From Clostridia bacterium (GTDB taxonomy: Bacteria > Bacillota > Clostridia > Oscillospirales > CAG-272), in the NCBI GenBank assembly GCA_024405755.1, contig JAKSOD010000015.1, forward strand, positions 1-33,014: a stretch of DNA of 33,014 nt. Reading direction: 5' to 3'. The position numbers were made by a program, and so were the translations under genes. The stretch's first letter is position 1; each line of letters begins with the position of its first letter. The notes under the pieces were generated by a model. That model made no database searches. It saw only the letters and a program-made list of their open reading frames with translations, and was not told where the DNA came from. Positions 16,644 to 24,747 of the stretch are shown in pieces.

Positions 16644-17719
16644 TTCTTCTTCCCCTCTGCGCTTTTTCCTTTACAACCGGACAAAATGCCCGATTCTTCC
16701 GTAATCCGCCGCAGTTTCTCTTCGTCGATCTCCGAAAACTTCCATTCGCCGATACCGTTAAGTATCACCGTTCGTATCAGTTCTCCGCTGTTCTTTTTGT
16801 CGTGGCGGGCAAGTCTTATTATGTCGTCTGCGCTGATTTTTACCCCCTCCGGCACTGTGGTCGGCAGTCCGATCCTTTTCAGAAGATCCGCGATCCTCAG
16901 ACGCGCATCGGCGCGGGAAAACGGGATCATCCCGATCGCCACGCATTCCCCGTGCAGAAGTCTGCCGCCCGACGCGGCTTCCACGGCGTGCCCAACGGTA
17001 TGTCCGAAGTTCAGCACGCGCCGCAATCCGCTTTCGTGTTCGTCTTCCGTTACGATCTTTCTCTTAATCTCTATCGCTCGTGCGATGATATCCTCCTCCG
17101 GTACGTTCCCCGGGGCGCGCATTTTTTCAATATCACCGAATAATTTTCTGTCACACGTCGCCGCCATTTTGACGATCTCCGCCATTCCCGCGGCTATCTG
17201 CCTCTGCGGAAGTGTCGCAAGAGTATCGGTATCCGCCGCAACGCAGACAGGACGCACGAATGCACCGACTGAATTTTTCACTCCGCCGAAGTCGATGCCG
17301 GTCTTTCCCCCGATCGACGAATCCGCCTGCGCCAGCAAAGTGGTGGGTGCCAGGACAAAATCTATTCCTCTCATATATGTGGCGGCGGCAAATCCCGCAA
17401 GATCCCCGCTCACTCCCCCGCCCACTGCCAGAACGCAGTCGGTACGGCAGACTCCTTTCTCCAGCATAAATCCGAGCAGATCGAGATATGTGCGGTAATT
17501 CTTGCTCTTTTCCCCCGCCGGAAAGCGAAATATAAGCGGCTCACGGCACGAGCGTGCTGCTGCTGCAACATATTCGTCGGGAACGCCGTCGTCGGACACT
17601 ATTACTACCCTACGGTCAAGATCCGTGTATTCACCTATGTGTGCGAGTACTCCCTTACCGATTATGACATCATAACCCTCGGAATCTGTTTTTTTGTTTG
17701 TTTCAACATGGATCATCAT
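16640..17719 (-). CDS. aroB: 3-dehydroquinate synthase
   Basis: A 359-residue enzyme converting DAHP to 3-dehydroquinate, using NAD+ and a divalent metal. The NAD-binding segment is GGGVSGDLAGFAAATYMRG (100-118). The family signatures PTTLLAQADSSIGGKTGID (125-143), the metal-ligand region AAGMAEIVKMA and LNFGHTVGHAVEA follow in order. Length is normal. Translation starts at 17719, or one codon later, behind a GAGGAG box 10-13 bases upstream. It forms an operon with aroA. The region upstream carries a structured repeat and no clear promoter, so transcription may begin within or beyond the preceding gene. Confidence 0.96.
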   Translation of the reverse strand: MMIHVETNKKTDSEGYDVIIGKGVLAHIGEYTDLDRRVVIVSDDGVPDEYVAAAARSCREPLIFRFPAGEKSKNYRTYLDLLGFMLEKGVCRTDCVLAVGGGVSGDLAGFAAATYMRGIDFVLAPTTLLAQADSSIGGKTGIDFGGVKNSVGAFVRPVCVAADTDTLATLPQRQIAAGMAEIVKMAATCDRKLFGDIEKMRAPGNVPEEDIIARAIEIKRKIVTEDEHESGLRRVLNFGHTVGHAVEAASGGRLLHGECVAIGMIPFSRADARLRIADLLKRIGLPTTVPEGVKISADDIIRLARHDKKNSGELIRTVILNGIGEWKFSEIDEEKLRRITEESGILSGCKGKSAEGKKK

Positions 17720-17744
17720 TCTGTTTTTTCTCCTCTATGAAAAA

Positions 17745-17801
17745 GGATCCGATTTTTGGGGGCAGACTGCGGTGTTCAGCCGCCGAGCCAAATATCGGAT
17801 C
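17745..17801. terminator. Structured repeat, partial copy 5; likely terminator after the TcaA-like gene
   Basis: Outer arms GGATCCGATTTTTGG (17745-17759) and CCAAATATCGGATC (17788-17801) enclose GCGGTGTTCAGCCGC (17769-17783). The core GCGGTGTTCAGCCGCCGAG is shared with the copy at 13631-13837, but the second arm of the three-way junction is missing. On the minus strand a T-run follows, 25 bases after the TcaA-like stop, fitting a terminator there. Confidence 0.62.
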
Positions 17802-17825
17802 TTTTCGTGAAGGGGATCTCTAAAG

Positions 17826-19778
17826 TCATTCCGCTATGAATCCCCAGACACGCCATTCGTCTTTATACTTTACCTGCAGTACCTTTATACTGCCTTCAAG
17901 CACGTCGGTTACGCTCTGTCCGTCTGCTGTGCGTTCCCTCGTGACCGAGTAACTCACACGGCAGCTGACACAGCCTTCCGAATATACCACATATTCTCCC
18001 GTTTCTTTCTTGTCTGCGGTAAATCTCTCATAATGCGGCATCTTATTTACGGTGCGGTAGGATTCCATTACCCCAACGTATCCCGTAGTTCCCGGGATCA
18101 TTCTGTCTTTCAGAGCCTTGTAGTTTGCGTCGAACGTCTCCTGATTTTCCGGATCGTCCCACGCTCCTCCGTCACAGAGATATTTTATATACTCCCCGAC
18201 AAAACTTACGGCGTCGGCTTTTCTCTCTTCGTCAAACTCTCCCGACGCGTCGTAGTCGTACTCCCAGAGCAGATCGTATTCATTGGCGGTCGTGACGCAG
18301 GGGACAAGTGTCTTCTCCCCCATTGCCGCCGTTACATTCGGCATTGCAAGATAGCCTGTCAGCACATATTTATCAAAAGACGGGATTATATCCGGCAAAG
18401 CCGCAAGTTCCGACACCTGATATTTACCGAGAGCCGTACTTCCGTGTCCGAGTTCATCGGCACTTACTCCTGCCGGATCAAGATCCGACGCCGTCGCGGT
18501 TTTCCCGTTTACGGTGACCGATGCGCCGTGCGGAACGATTACGGTCACGGTATATTTGCACTCCGCGGGAGTCTCAAAAACGTAGTTTCCTCCCTCGGAC
18601 GACAACAGTTTCAGAGGCTTGCCGTAAACGTCGGCAGTCACTTCCGGATCTCCGAAAAGTCCCTTTACGGTCCACACGTTCAGTATCGGCCGTGTTCCCG
18701 TTCCTCCGTCATCAAGATCTCCGAGTTCTCCCTCAACGGTCGTTCTCTCTGCCCATTCCTCCGTCAGCACCTCGCCTCCCACTCGGGCGGTAACGCTCTC
18801 CGGCACGGTCACGCTCAGCGAATGAACGGCTTTTTCGGGAAAACGGAAATAGTAATTTCTGCTCCCGTCGTCACTTACAAGTTCGAGTTGTTCTCCTTCG
18901 AGTTCTGCCGTAAGTTCCGGCGTAAAGTAAAGATCCCTGAAATGATACGTCACGCAGGCGGGACTTGAATTTGCTTCCGCCGGCGTTATATCCGGATATC
19001 CCACTCCGGTGACGGAGGGATTGCTTCCGTTTTTCTTCCCATTTATATAGAGTTGTGCGTTTTCCGGCAGAGTTACCGTGGTGACGGGGAAATCTCCGTC
19101 AAGGTAATAGTCGGCGAAAAATGAGATCCATCCGATCTTCCATTCCCCGAGTCCGAGTGCCTTTTTGCCCTCGTCCGACAGTTTCAGCAATGCAAACGGT
19201 GTCCCGTCGGAGAAAAGTATATATGATACGTCTTCTTTCCCGATGGTCTTGCCTTCTCCGCTGAAATCCGCATTGAAAGTCTGATCCGTTTTGATACCGG
19301 TATCGGGAAGCGTTGCCGTAACATTCTGCCCTTCCGGCAGAATGTATCGCAGAAATGTCACCTTTCCTACGGAAAAGTCCGGCGCGATCACTTCTTCGGC
19401 TATTTTTTCTCCGTCATCGCACCCTATATACGTTTCATCAAAATACTGTCTCAGCAGTTGACGCCATCCGTCATTATCTGTATTAAGCACAAGATCGTTT
19501 ATAAATGTTTCCGCCGAATCGTCGGTGCGCAGTCCAATATATTTCCATCCGACGCACGTCAGCGTCCCGATAATCAGTATCGCCGCCGCGGCATAGATGA
19601 GCATTGCCGTCAGAAAACGGTGACGCTTCGGTTTGCGCCGCCGCACCTTCGCCGTGTCGTACGCGGTTCGGGGGCGAGTTGAACCTTTTTCAAGGACATC
19701 CGGCATTATTCCGCCGAGATCCCCTCCCTCCGCCTTTGTCGCGGGACGCGTCGGCCTCGTGTCTTTTTTTTCTTCCAT
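17826..19778 (-). CDS. Single-pass membrane protein with TcaA/PEGA-like extracellular repeats
   Basis: A 650-residue protein. Residues 1-54 are polar and basic near the membrane (RRRKPKRHR), residues 55-79 form one membrane helix, and the rest is probably outside. The outer part holds at least three repeats of about 88-90 residues, each starting with a strand-turn motif: VTLPENAQLYING (235-247), VTVPESVTARVGG (323-335) and VIVPHGASVTVNG (413-425). This resembles the repeated domains of TcaA/YvbJ-type proteins. The last about 140 residues, with WRVWGFIAE at the end, look NTF2-like. TcaA-type proteins are linked to cell-wall stress and glycopeptide response, but no zinc ribbon is present, so function is open. 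Its ATG overlaps the stop of the upstream gene (TAATG), so the two are translationally coupled. Confidence 0.62.
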   Translation of the reverse strand: MEEKKDTRPTRPATKAEGGDLGGIMPDVLEKGSTRPRTAYDTAKVRRRKPKRHRFLTAMLIYAAAAILIIGTLTCVGWKYIGLRTDDSAETFINDLVLNTDNDGWRQLLRQYFDETYIGCDDGEKIAEEVIAPDFSVGKVTFLRYILPEGQNVTATLPDTGIKTDQTFNADFSGEGKTIGKEDVSYILFSDGTPFALLKLSDEGKKALGLGEWKIGWISFFADYYLDGDFPVTTVTLPENAQLYINGKKNGSNPSVTGVGYPDITPAEANSSPACVTYHFRDLYFTPELTAELEGEQLELVSDDGSRNYYFRFPEKAVHSLSVTVPESVTARVGGEVLTEEWAERTTVEGELGDLDDGGTGTRPILNVWTVKGLFGDPEVTADVYGKPLKLLSSEGGNYVFETPAECKYTVTVIVPHGASVTVNGKTATASDLDPAGVSADELGHGSTALGKYQVSELAALPDIIPSFDKYVLTGYLAMPNVTAAMGEKTLVPCVTTANEYDLLWEYDYDASGEFDEERKADAVSFVGEYIKYLCDGGAWDDPENQETFDANYKALKDRMIPGTTGYVGVMESYRTVNKMPHYERFTADKKETGEYVVYSEGCVSCRVSYSVTRERTADGQSVTDVLEGSIKVLQVKYKDEWRVWGFIAE

Positions 19779-20680
19779 TACTGTTCCACCGTTCCTTCCG
19801 CTGACGCAATTATCGAATATCCCGGGGTTTTCATATTGCCGCAGACAAGGCTCCCGTCAATTCTCATTCCGCCTTCCGCGGTGAGTGCCGCAGCGTTCAC
19901 TGCCCCCCACTCATACATAATTGACGCAAGCTCATCAAACGTGATGCCGCAGGGGTAAAATCCGGTACTTTTCACGTATACGAGAATAATACTCCCATCT
20001 TTCTTCTGTCCTATCGCCGCACGTGCGGCATATCCCCCGCCGAGATCGGTCAGAGGTTTACCGTCGGCAACAAGCACGCGCGATGCTGAAATTGCCCATG
20101 TATATCCCGAATTCGCTATTTCGTATGTCGTCTTTCCGCCTATATGAAGTACTCCGTCCGGATCCATGGCGCACACACAGTAAAGTTCGTCCCCGCCGTC
20201 TCCTGCATATGTCAGCACTCCGTCATACAGCACGGCATCGATCTCTCCTTCAAGTCCCACGGCAGCCGCCGAGGCTGTTGCACCTCCGCTCTTTACCGTC
20301 AGTTTCACTTTCGCGGGATCTATCCCCGATATGACGTATCCTTTCCAACATTTGCCGCTGACTGCGGTTTTCCCGATACCTGCAAGAGTCCCCGTTGCTG
20401 CGCCCGTGTCGATCTCCGTCTTTACGCTCTCCTTCGGCGGATAGTAGTGGGCGGCGGCACGCTGTTCCTCTTTATCGAAAAACAGTCCCGTGAATACCGA
20501 GCCGGATTCCTGCATTGTGGCGCATAGACGCTCGGATGCGTTGCCCGACGGTCCGCGTGCTATGACAAACAAAGCACACAGTGCCGCAGTACCAAGCATT
20601 GCCGCTGTTAAAAGCAGCGCTATTCCTATATGCAGAAACGTCTTTATGACAGTTTTTTTTGTTCGCGTTCCTTTTCTCAT
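19778..20680 (-). CDS. Membrane-anchored phosphodiester-glycosidase-like (NAGPA/EpsL family) protein with atypical active site
   Basis: A 300-residue protein started at the ATG at 20680, with a GAGGA box 7 bases upstream; the ATG at 20758 would sit within the promoter-proximal leader. A membrane anchor spans about residues 17-42. The C-terminal half follows the NAGPA pattern: YAARAAIGQKKDGSIILVYV, then GITFDELASIMYEWGAVNAA. The expected NLDGGGSS is replaced by LTAEGGMRIDG. Family members remove sugars linked by phosphodiester bonds or act in exopolysaccharide assembly. With the altered motif, catalysis is doubtful and a binding role is possible. It is coupled to the TcaA-like gene, pointing to a shared envelope function. 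Confidence 0.68.
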   Translation of the reverse strand: MRKGTRTKKTVIKTFLHIGIALLLTAAMLGTAALCALFVIARGPSGNASERLCATMQESGSVFTGLFFDKEEQRAAAHYYPPKESVKTEIDTGAATGTLAGIGKTAVSGKCWKGYVISGIDPAKVKLTVKSGGATASAAAVGLEGEIDAVLYDGVLTYAGDGGDELYCVCAMDPDGVLHIGGKTTYEIANSGYTWAISASRVLVADGKPLTDLGGGYAARAAIGQKKDGSIILVYVKSTGFYPCGITFDELASIMYEWGAVNAAALTAEGGMRIDGSLVCGNMKTPGYSIIASAEGTVEQ

Positions 20681-20776
20681 GAGTGTTTCCTCATTAACCG
20701 CCCGTGCATTATGGGTTACGGTGATCTTTCGGTATGTTTTTTCTACACAAAAAAACATATTATTTATATTTACTTT

Positions 20777-20805
20777 ATTTTACAACATTATATCTATCTT
20801 GTCAA
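20777..20805 (-). promoter_or_regulatory. Promoter of the NAGPA-like / TcaA-like operon
   Basis: On the minus strand TTGACA (20805-20800) and TAAAAT (20782-20777) are spaced by 17 bases. The start near 20770 lies downstream of nothing coding and leaves about 90 bases of leader to the ATG at 20680. Confidence 0.7.
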
Positions 20806-20825
20806 GTACCGCACAATCCGGCATT

Positions 20826-20943
20826 TGACAAGTTTTTTATTCCTTACCGTCTGTTGAGACGAACAGAGATTTTCCGATACTTCTGAGACGGTTTTTCACG
20901 GTAAAATCATCTTGCGCGAAGGAAAAACGCGCAAATAAGGGAG
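20826..20943 (+). promoter_or_regulatory. Leader region of the capsid gene module
   Basis: This non-coding stretch precedes the first capsid-module gene. It holds a direct repeat TGAGACG (20855-20861 and 20884-20890), a small inverted repeat CTGTT/AACAG around the first copy, a possible -10 TAAAAT at 20902-20907 without a good -35, and a hairpin TTGCGCG/CGCGCAA just before the GGAGGTGA ribosome binding site. It may hold an operator or a packaging-related site. No known motif was recognised. Confidence 0.35.
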
Positions 20944-21582
20944 GTGAGAAAGATCACAACCAAAAAATCAAGCACAGGACGCAAAAGAAAGGCGGTGACG
21001 GCTGATGAGATCCCAGCAAACGTATCATGCGGCAAAGATCCCTGCGCCGAGGAGTGTCTCTGCGACCCTCCGCAGTCGGAGGCGGCAGAAGAAACTGCGG
21101 AAGTTCCTTCGCGATCTGCTTTGTCAGCCGACTGCGTCTGCGCTGTGGAGGGAGAGGTGCTTCCTATCGAAAAACGCGCCTTCCCTCTCGGCGACCGGGG
21201 AAGCGTAGGCGGTTACGCTCCGTCCGGAAGTCTGTGCCGTGCGGCAGAACGGGACGAACTGCCGATCCTTATGGCTTCATACCTAAACGAGTGTTCCGCC
21301 GACACCGGGAGAATTCCCAACGCCGCCGGTTTCTGCCGTTACTGCGGCTGCGGACTCAATGAATTTTCCCTTCTCCGCGACGCTCATCCCGAGATATACG
21401 ACGCCGTCTGCGCCATTCTCGAAGATGAAGCACTCAATTCCGGATTCTCTTCGTCTATTATGTCCGTATACCTCAAACTCAGGCTCGGTTACGGCGGAGA
21501 GGAAAAATCCGAAAAAAGCGTTGCGGACTCGGGTACTCTGCGGCTCATTTTCGATCATGACGCCTATGCCGACGGAGAATAA
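20944..21582 (+). CDS. Phage terminase small subunit-like protein
   Basis: A 212-residue protein (from the GTG at 20944) whose C-terminal half (about 104-212) follows a terminase small-subunit pattern of Clostridia phages: a helix-turn-helix-like segment GRIPNAAGFCRYCG, then FSLLRDAHPEIYDAVCAILEDEALN, YLKLRLGYGG and the end LIFDHDAYADGE. TerS recognises phage DNA for packaging. The first 100 residues are an unusual low-complexity extension rich in Cys, Glu and Ala, with a basic start. The start is uncertain: GGAGGTGA overlaps the GTG, so the codon at correct spacing is ATC (20953), in the same frame. This may be a mutated ATG. It overlaps the TerL start by 26 bases and opens the seven-gene plus-strand module. 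Confidence 0.7.
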   Translation: MRKITTKKSSTGRKRKAVTADEIPANVSCGKDPCAEECLCDPPQSEAAEETAEVPSRSALSADCVCAVEGEVLPIEKRAFPLGDRGSVGGYAPSGSLCRAAERDELPILMASYLNECSADTGRIPNAAGFCRYCGCGLNEFSLLRDAHPEIYDAVCAILEDEALNSGFSSSIMSVYLKLRLGYGGEEKSEKSVADSGTLRLIFDHDAYADGE

Positions 21583-22921
21583 CAACGGCTCCGCCGAACT
21601 GATCAGACGAGTCCCCGGCGCACCCAACGAACGGCAGCGGGAATTCTTTGCCTCCCGCGCCAGATTCACCGCCTACGGCGGCGCACGCGGCGGCGGAAAA
21701 TCGTGGGCACTCCGACGCAAACTCGTTCTTATGTGTCTGCGCTACCCTTCCCTGCGCTGCCTTCTGGTCCGTCGTTCTCTTGCCGAACTCCGCTCCAACC
21801 ACCTGCGGCAGATCATGGCGGAACTCGACGGTGCCGTCACGTGGAATGAGGGCGACAAATGTGTGATCTTCCCGAACGGAAGCAGGATCTTCCTCGGTTA
21901 CTGCTCCTCGGAACGCGACACCCTGCGCTATCAGGGGCAGGAATACGATGTCATTGCCATTGACGAGGCAACTCAACTGACGGAATATCAGTTCTCCATC
22001 TTCAAGGCGTGCCTCAGAGGGACCTCTGATCTGCCCCGCCGTATGTATCTGACCTGCAATCCCGGAGGGATAGGACACGCATGGGTCAAGAGGCTTTTCA
22101 TTGACCGCGAATTCCGGCGGGGAGAGAGCCCGGAAGATCACGTCTTCGTCCCCGCCACCGTCTTTGACAACGGCATTCTCACACAGCGGGATCCGGAATA
22201 CGTCAGACGTCTTGAAAGTCTTCCGCCAAGACTGCGCGATGCCTGGCTCTACGGCAGATGGGACGTTTTTGAGGGACAGTTCTTTCCGGAATTCGATCCG
22301 GAACGGCACGTCTGCGAGCCTTTTGCCATTCCGACTCTGTGCGGATACGCCGCTGCCTTCGATTACGGTTTCGATATGCTTGCCGCCTACGTGATCGGCA
22401 TCGACCGTGAGGGCGGTCTGTGGGTCTTGCGTGAATTCTGCCGCTCCGATCTTACCCTCTCCGAGGCTGCGCGCCATGTCGCCGACCTCTGCGACGGACT
22501 CCCCGTCGCTTACGCCGTCGCCTCGCCCGACTTATGGAACCGCCGTCAGGACAGCGGAAAAAGCGGATTCGAAATCATGCAGTCTGTCCCGGGCATGCCG
22601 CCTATGCGCCCGGCCGACGACAGACGTATCCCCGGTTGGCGGGTACTCAGGGAGTATCTCGCTCTTCCCGGATCCGGTTCTCCGCGCCTGCACGTCAGCC
22701 GCGACTGCCGCGAACTCCTGCGCTGCCTTCCCGCTCTGCTCCATGACCGGAATAATCCCGAAGACGCCGCTGACGAGCCTCACTCCGTCACTCACTCGCC
22801 CGAGGCTCTCAGATATGCCGTCATGAGCCGGATCCCGGACCTCTCCCCCGCCGTGCGGACTCCGCCGCAGAAACCCGATTTCCGCTTCCCGCCACGGAAC
22901 GGAAACGGTATCTTTGACTGA
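21557..22921 (+). CDS. Phage terminase large subunit (ATPase/nuclease)
   Basis: A 454-residue DNA-packaging motor. The ATPase part has Walker A GGARGGGKS (41-49), Walker B VIAIDE (132-137) followed by ATQ, and the coupling motif LTCNPGG (165-171). The RNase H-like nuclease part has AAFDYGFDM with D269, VASPDLWNRR with D325, and HSPEALRY with E416 where many relatives have Asp. Every expected block is intact, so it looks functional. An earlier in-frame ATG exists at 21359 inside terS, but starting at 21557 or 21566 gives the normal N-terminus (APNERQREFF). No strong ribosome binding site is seen, so coupling to terS is likely. Confidence 0.93.
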   Translation: MTPMPTENNNGSAELIRRVPGAPNERQREFFASRARFTAYGGARGGGKSWALRRKLVLMCLRYPSLRCLLVRRSLAELRSNHLRQIMAELDGAVTWNEGDKCVIFPNGSRIFLGYCSSERDTLRYQGQEYDVIAIDEATQLTEYQFSIFKACLRGTSDLPRRMYLTCNPGGIGHAWVKRLFIDREFRRGESPEDHVFVPATVFDNGILTQRDPEYVRRLESLPPRLRDAWLYGRWDVFEGQFFPEFDPERHVCEPFAIPTLCGYAAAFDYGFDMLAAYVIGIDREGGLWVLREFCRSDLTLSEAARHVADLCDGLPVAYAVASPDLWNRRQDSGKSGFEIMQSVPGMPPMRPADDRRIPGWRVLREYLALPGSGSPRLHVSRDCRELLRCLPALLHDRNNPEDAADEPHSVTHSPEALRYAVMSRIPDLSPAVRTPPQKPDFRFPPRNGNGIFD

Positions 22922-22938
22922 ACAGAAAGGAACACTTC

Positions 22939-24714
22939 ATGCCAAAAAACAACAATTACGACTCAACCCTCACCGAAAAGGGCTGCGCCGGCGGATTCGG
23001 CGGCATTGACTGCCGCGGACGATCCACTGCGGCAAAAAACGCCTGCTCTGATATCCGAAACCTCCGTCTGCTCTCTGACGGCACTCTCCGATCCCGCAGC
23101 GGGTACAACCACGCGACTACTCTCATGTCAGAGCCGAGAGCAATCATGACGGATTTCAAAGACGGTGAACCCGTCCTCTACGCACTCTGCGAGGACAACG
23201 TCATCTGCATTGAGCCTGACGGCTCCCATTATACCGTAAGTTACTTAAACACGGAATCCGGCGACGCTTCGATCTTCCGTCACGGCGACGCGATCTACGC
23301 CATCGACGGTTATGAATTATACCGCAAACTCCCAGACGAAGAGGACTTCGACGCCGTCAGCGGATACGTCCCACTTTACGGCGACGGCTGGGATCCTCTC
23401 ATCGGCGGCAAGATCGCAGAACCCCTGAACCTGCTCTCACGCAACTTCCGCTTACGCTTTCTCACCGGTAAAGACGGTGCCGATCAAGTCGCTTTCCGTC
23501 TTCCATTCATCTTAGTGAACTCCGTTCGCGTCAACGGTGCTTCCGTAACACCGGCTTCCATCGGAATTACCGCCACTTCGGGCGACGGTTCACCCATCAG
23601 AGCCTCCCTGCCGCCTGACAGTGAGATAATTTTCGGCCTTTCTCTGCCGTGGGATTATTTTCACCGCACTGATATCACTTCCTGCGTCAATGCTCTTTCC
23701 GTCGGAGAACTCTCCGACGAGAGAATCTGCTGCTTCGGAGGCACAAACTGCGGTGAAATGTTCTTCACACGTCCCGTTACGGATGCGCAGCTTGCCGAAT
23801 CGCAAAAGTTCTTCCCCTCTTCATCTTCAATTTATTTTCCGTCGACTTCACGCATCACCTTCGGTGAAGGAAGACACCCCATCCGCTCGGTCTGCCGTTA
23901 TTTCAACCGACAACTCGTCTTTACATCAGGCGACGCGTGGGTGATGAACTGGGACGGCAAAGAGGATGATCCCAAAGTTTATCTGCCGTGGATACGGCGC
24001 ATCAGTCCTTCTCTCGGTGCCTCCGATCCCCTCGCTACCCTCTCTTTCGACGGCGGTGTCATGACATTCTCCGGCAGGACCTTCTTCCGGTGGAGTTCCT
24101 CTTCCGAGATCGCCACACGCTTTACCGCCCTCCCCGTCTCCGAAAATATCGCCCCACTCCTGCCGGAAGATACCTCCGGAAAGGTGTCAGGTGCCGTTGA
24201 CGAGGAAAGGGGAGAAGCATGGTTCTCCTTTGCCGACGACAGCGAGGGAAGATGCTTCGTGTGGAACTACCGCCTCGAGGCATGGTACGTCTTCACAGGC
24301 ATTTACGCCGACCGTATCTTCCGCTGGGGTAAGAACATTGCCTTCATACGCGGACAGGAACTCTTCGTCTTCGACGATTCCGCCGTCTGCGACACCGACG
24401 AGGACAGTTCGTCTCCGATACCCGTGAGCGTCACTTCCAACTGGCTCGATTTCGGTCATCCCGAAACCCTCAAAAAAGGTGTGTGGGTCATGCTCCGACA
24501 CGCAGGCAGTCCTCTCACAGTCACGCTTTCGGACAGTTTCGGCTGTGAACGAAAAACTCTGATGGGCGGTCCCGGATCGCGTTCCGATACTCCCCTCGAA
24601 GGCTATGCCGAGGACAGGATCGACATCGGATCATTCCGCTTTTTGCGCTGCTCCGTCTCCTCCGACGGCTCCTCTCCCGTAACGCTGAGAAGTATCTGCC
24701 TTGCCGCTGACTGA
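22939..24714 (+). CDS. Probable virion hub/nozzle-like structural protein
   Basis: A 591-residue protein with an AAAGGA box 7 bases before its ATG. It starts with FGGIDCRGRST...NACSDIRNLRLLSDGTLRSRSGY, a pattern typical of short-tail hub or nozzle proteins (P22 gp10 / T7 gp12-like), in which a gene product 'list' begins with sample-like strand repeats. The rest is beta-rich with repeated aromatic-glycine turns (FNRQLVFTSGDAWVMNWDG, WFSFADDSEGRCFVWNYR, AWYVFTGIYADRIFRWGKN), suggesting a propeller. I assign the role by pattern and context only. Its position between TerL and portal is unlike P22, where such genes follow the coat gene. A minor head protein is the main alternative. Confidence 0.55.
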   Translation: MPKNNNYDSTLTEKGCAGGFGGIDCRGRSTAAKNACSDIRNLRLLSDGTLRSRSGYNHATTLMSEPRAIMTDFKDGEPVLYALCEDNVICIEPDGSHYTVSYLNTESGDASIFRHGDAIYAIDGYELYRKLPDEEDFDAVSGYVPLYGDGWDPLIGGKIAEPLNLLSRNFRLRFLTGKDGADQVAFRLPFILVNSVRVNGASVTPASIGITATSGDGSPIRASLPPDSEIIFGLSLPWDYFHRTDITSCVNALSVGELSDERICCFGGTNCGEMFFTRPVTDAQLAESQKFFPSSSSIYFPSTSRITFGEGRHPIRSVCRYFNRQLVFTSGDAWVMNWDGKEDDPKVYLPWIRRISPSLGASDPLATLSFDGGVMTFSGRTFFRWSSSSEIATRFTALPVSENIAPLLPEDTSGKVSGAVDEERGEAWFSFADDSEGRCFVWNYRLEAWYVFTGIYADRIFRWGKNIAFIRGQELFVFDDSAVCDTDEDSSSPIPVSVTSNWLDFGHPETLKKGVWVMLRHAGSPLTVTLSDSFGCERKTLMGGPGSRSDTPLEGYAEDRIDIGSFRFLRCSVSSDGSSPVTLRSICLAAD

Positions 24715-24747
24715 AACCCAACTGAAAAGAAAGGATTATTCTGACCT

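Noticed and set aside
17810..17828. AAGGGGATCTCT near the end of the TcaA-like gene, similar to the MITE-like end
   Set aside because: Only about 15 bases fit and no partner end is found nearby, so chance cannot be excluded.
20690..20943. tRNA or attachment site for the capsid module
   Set aside because: No tRNA-like fold and no direct repeat shared with the other end of the module could be found by eye.
21545..22477. 310-codon open frame antisense to TerL
   Set aside because: Shadow of a gene with complete terminase motifs. No ribosome binding site or family pattern.
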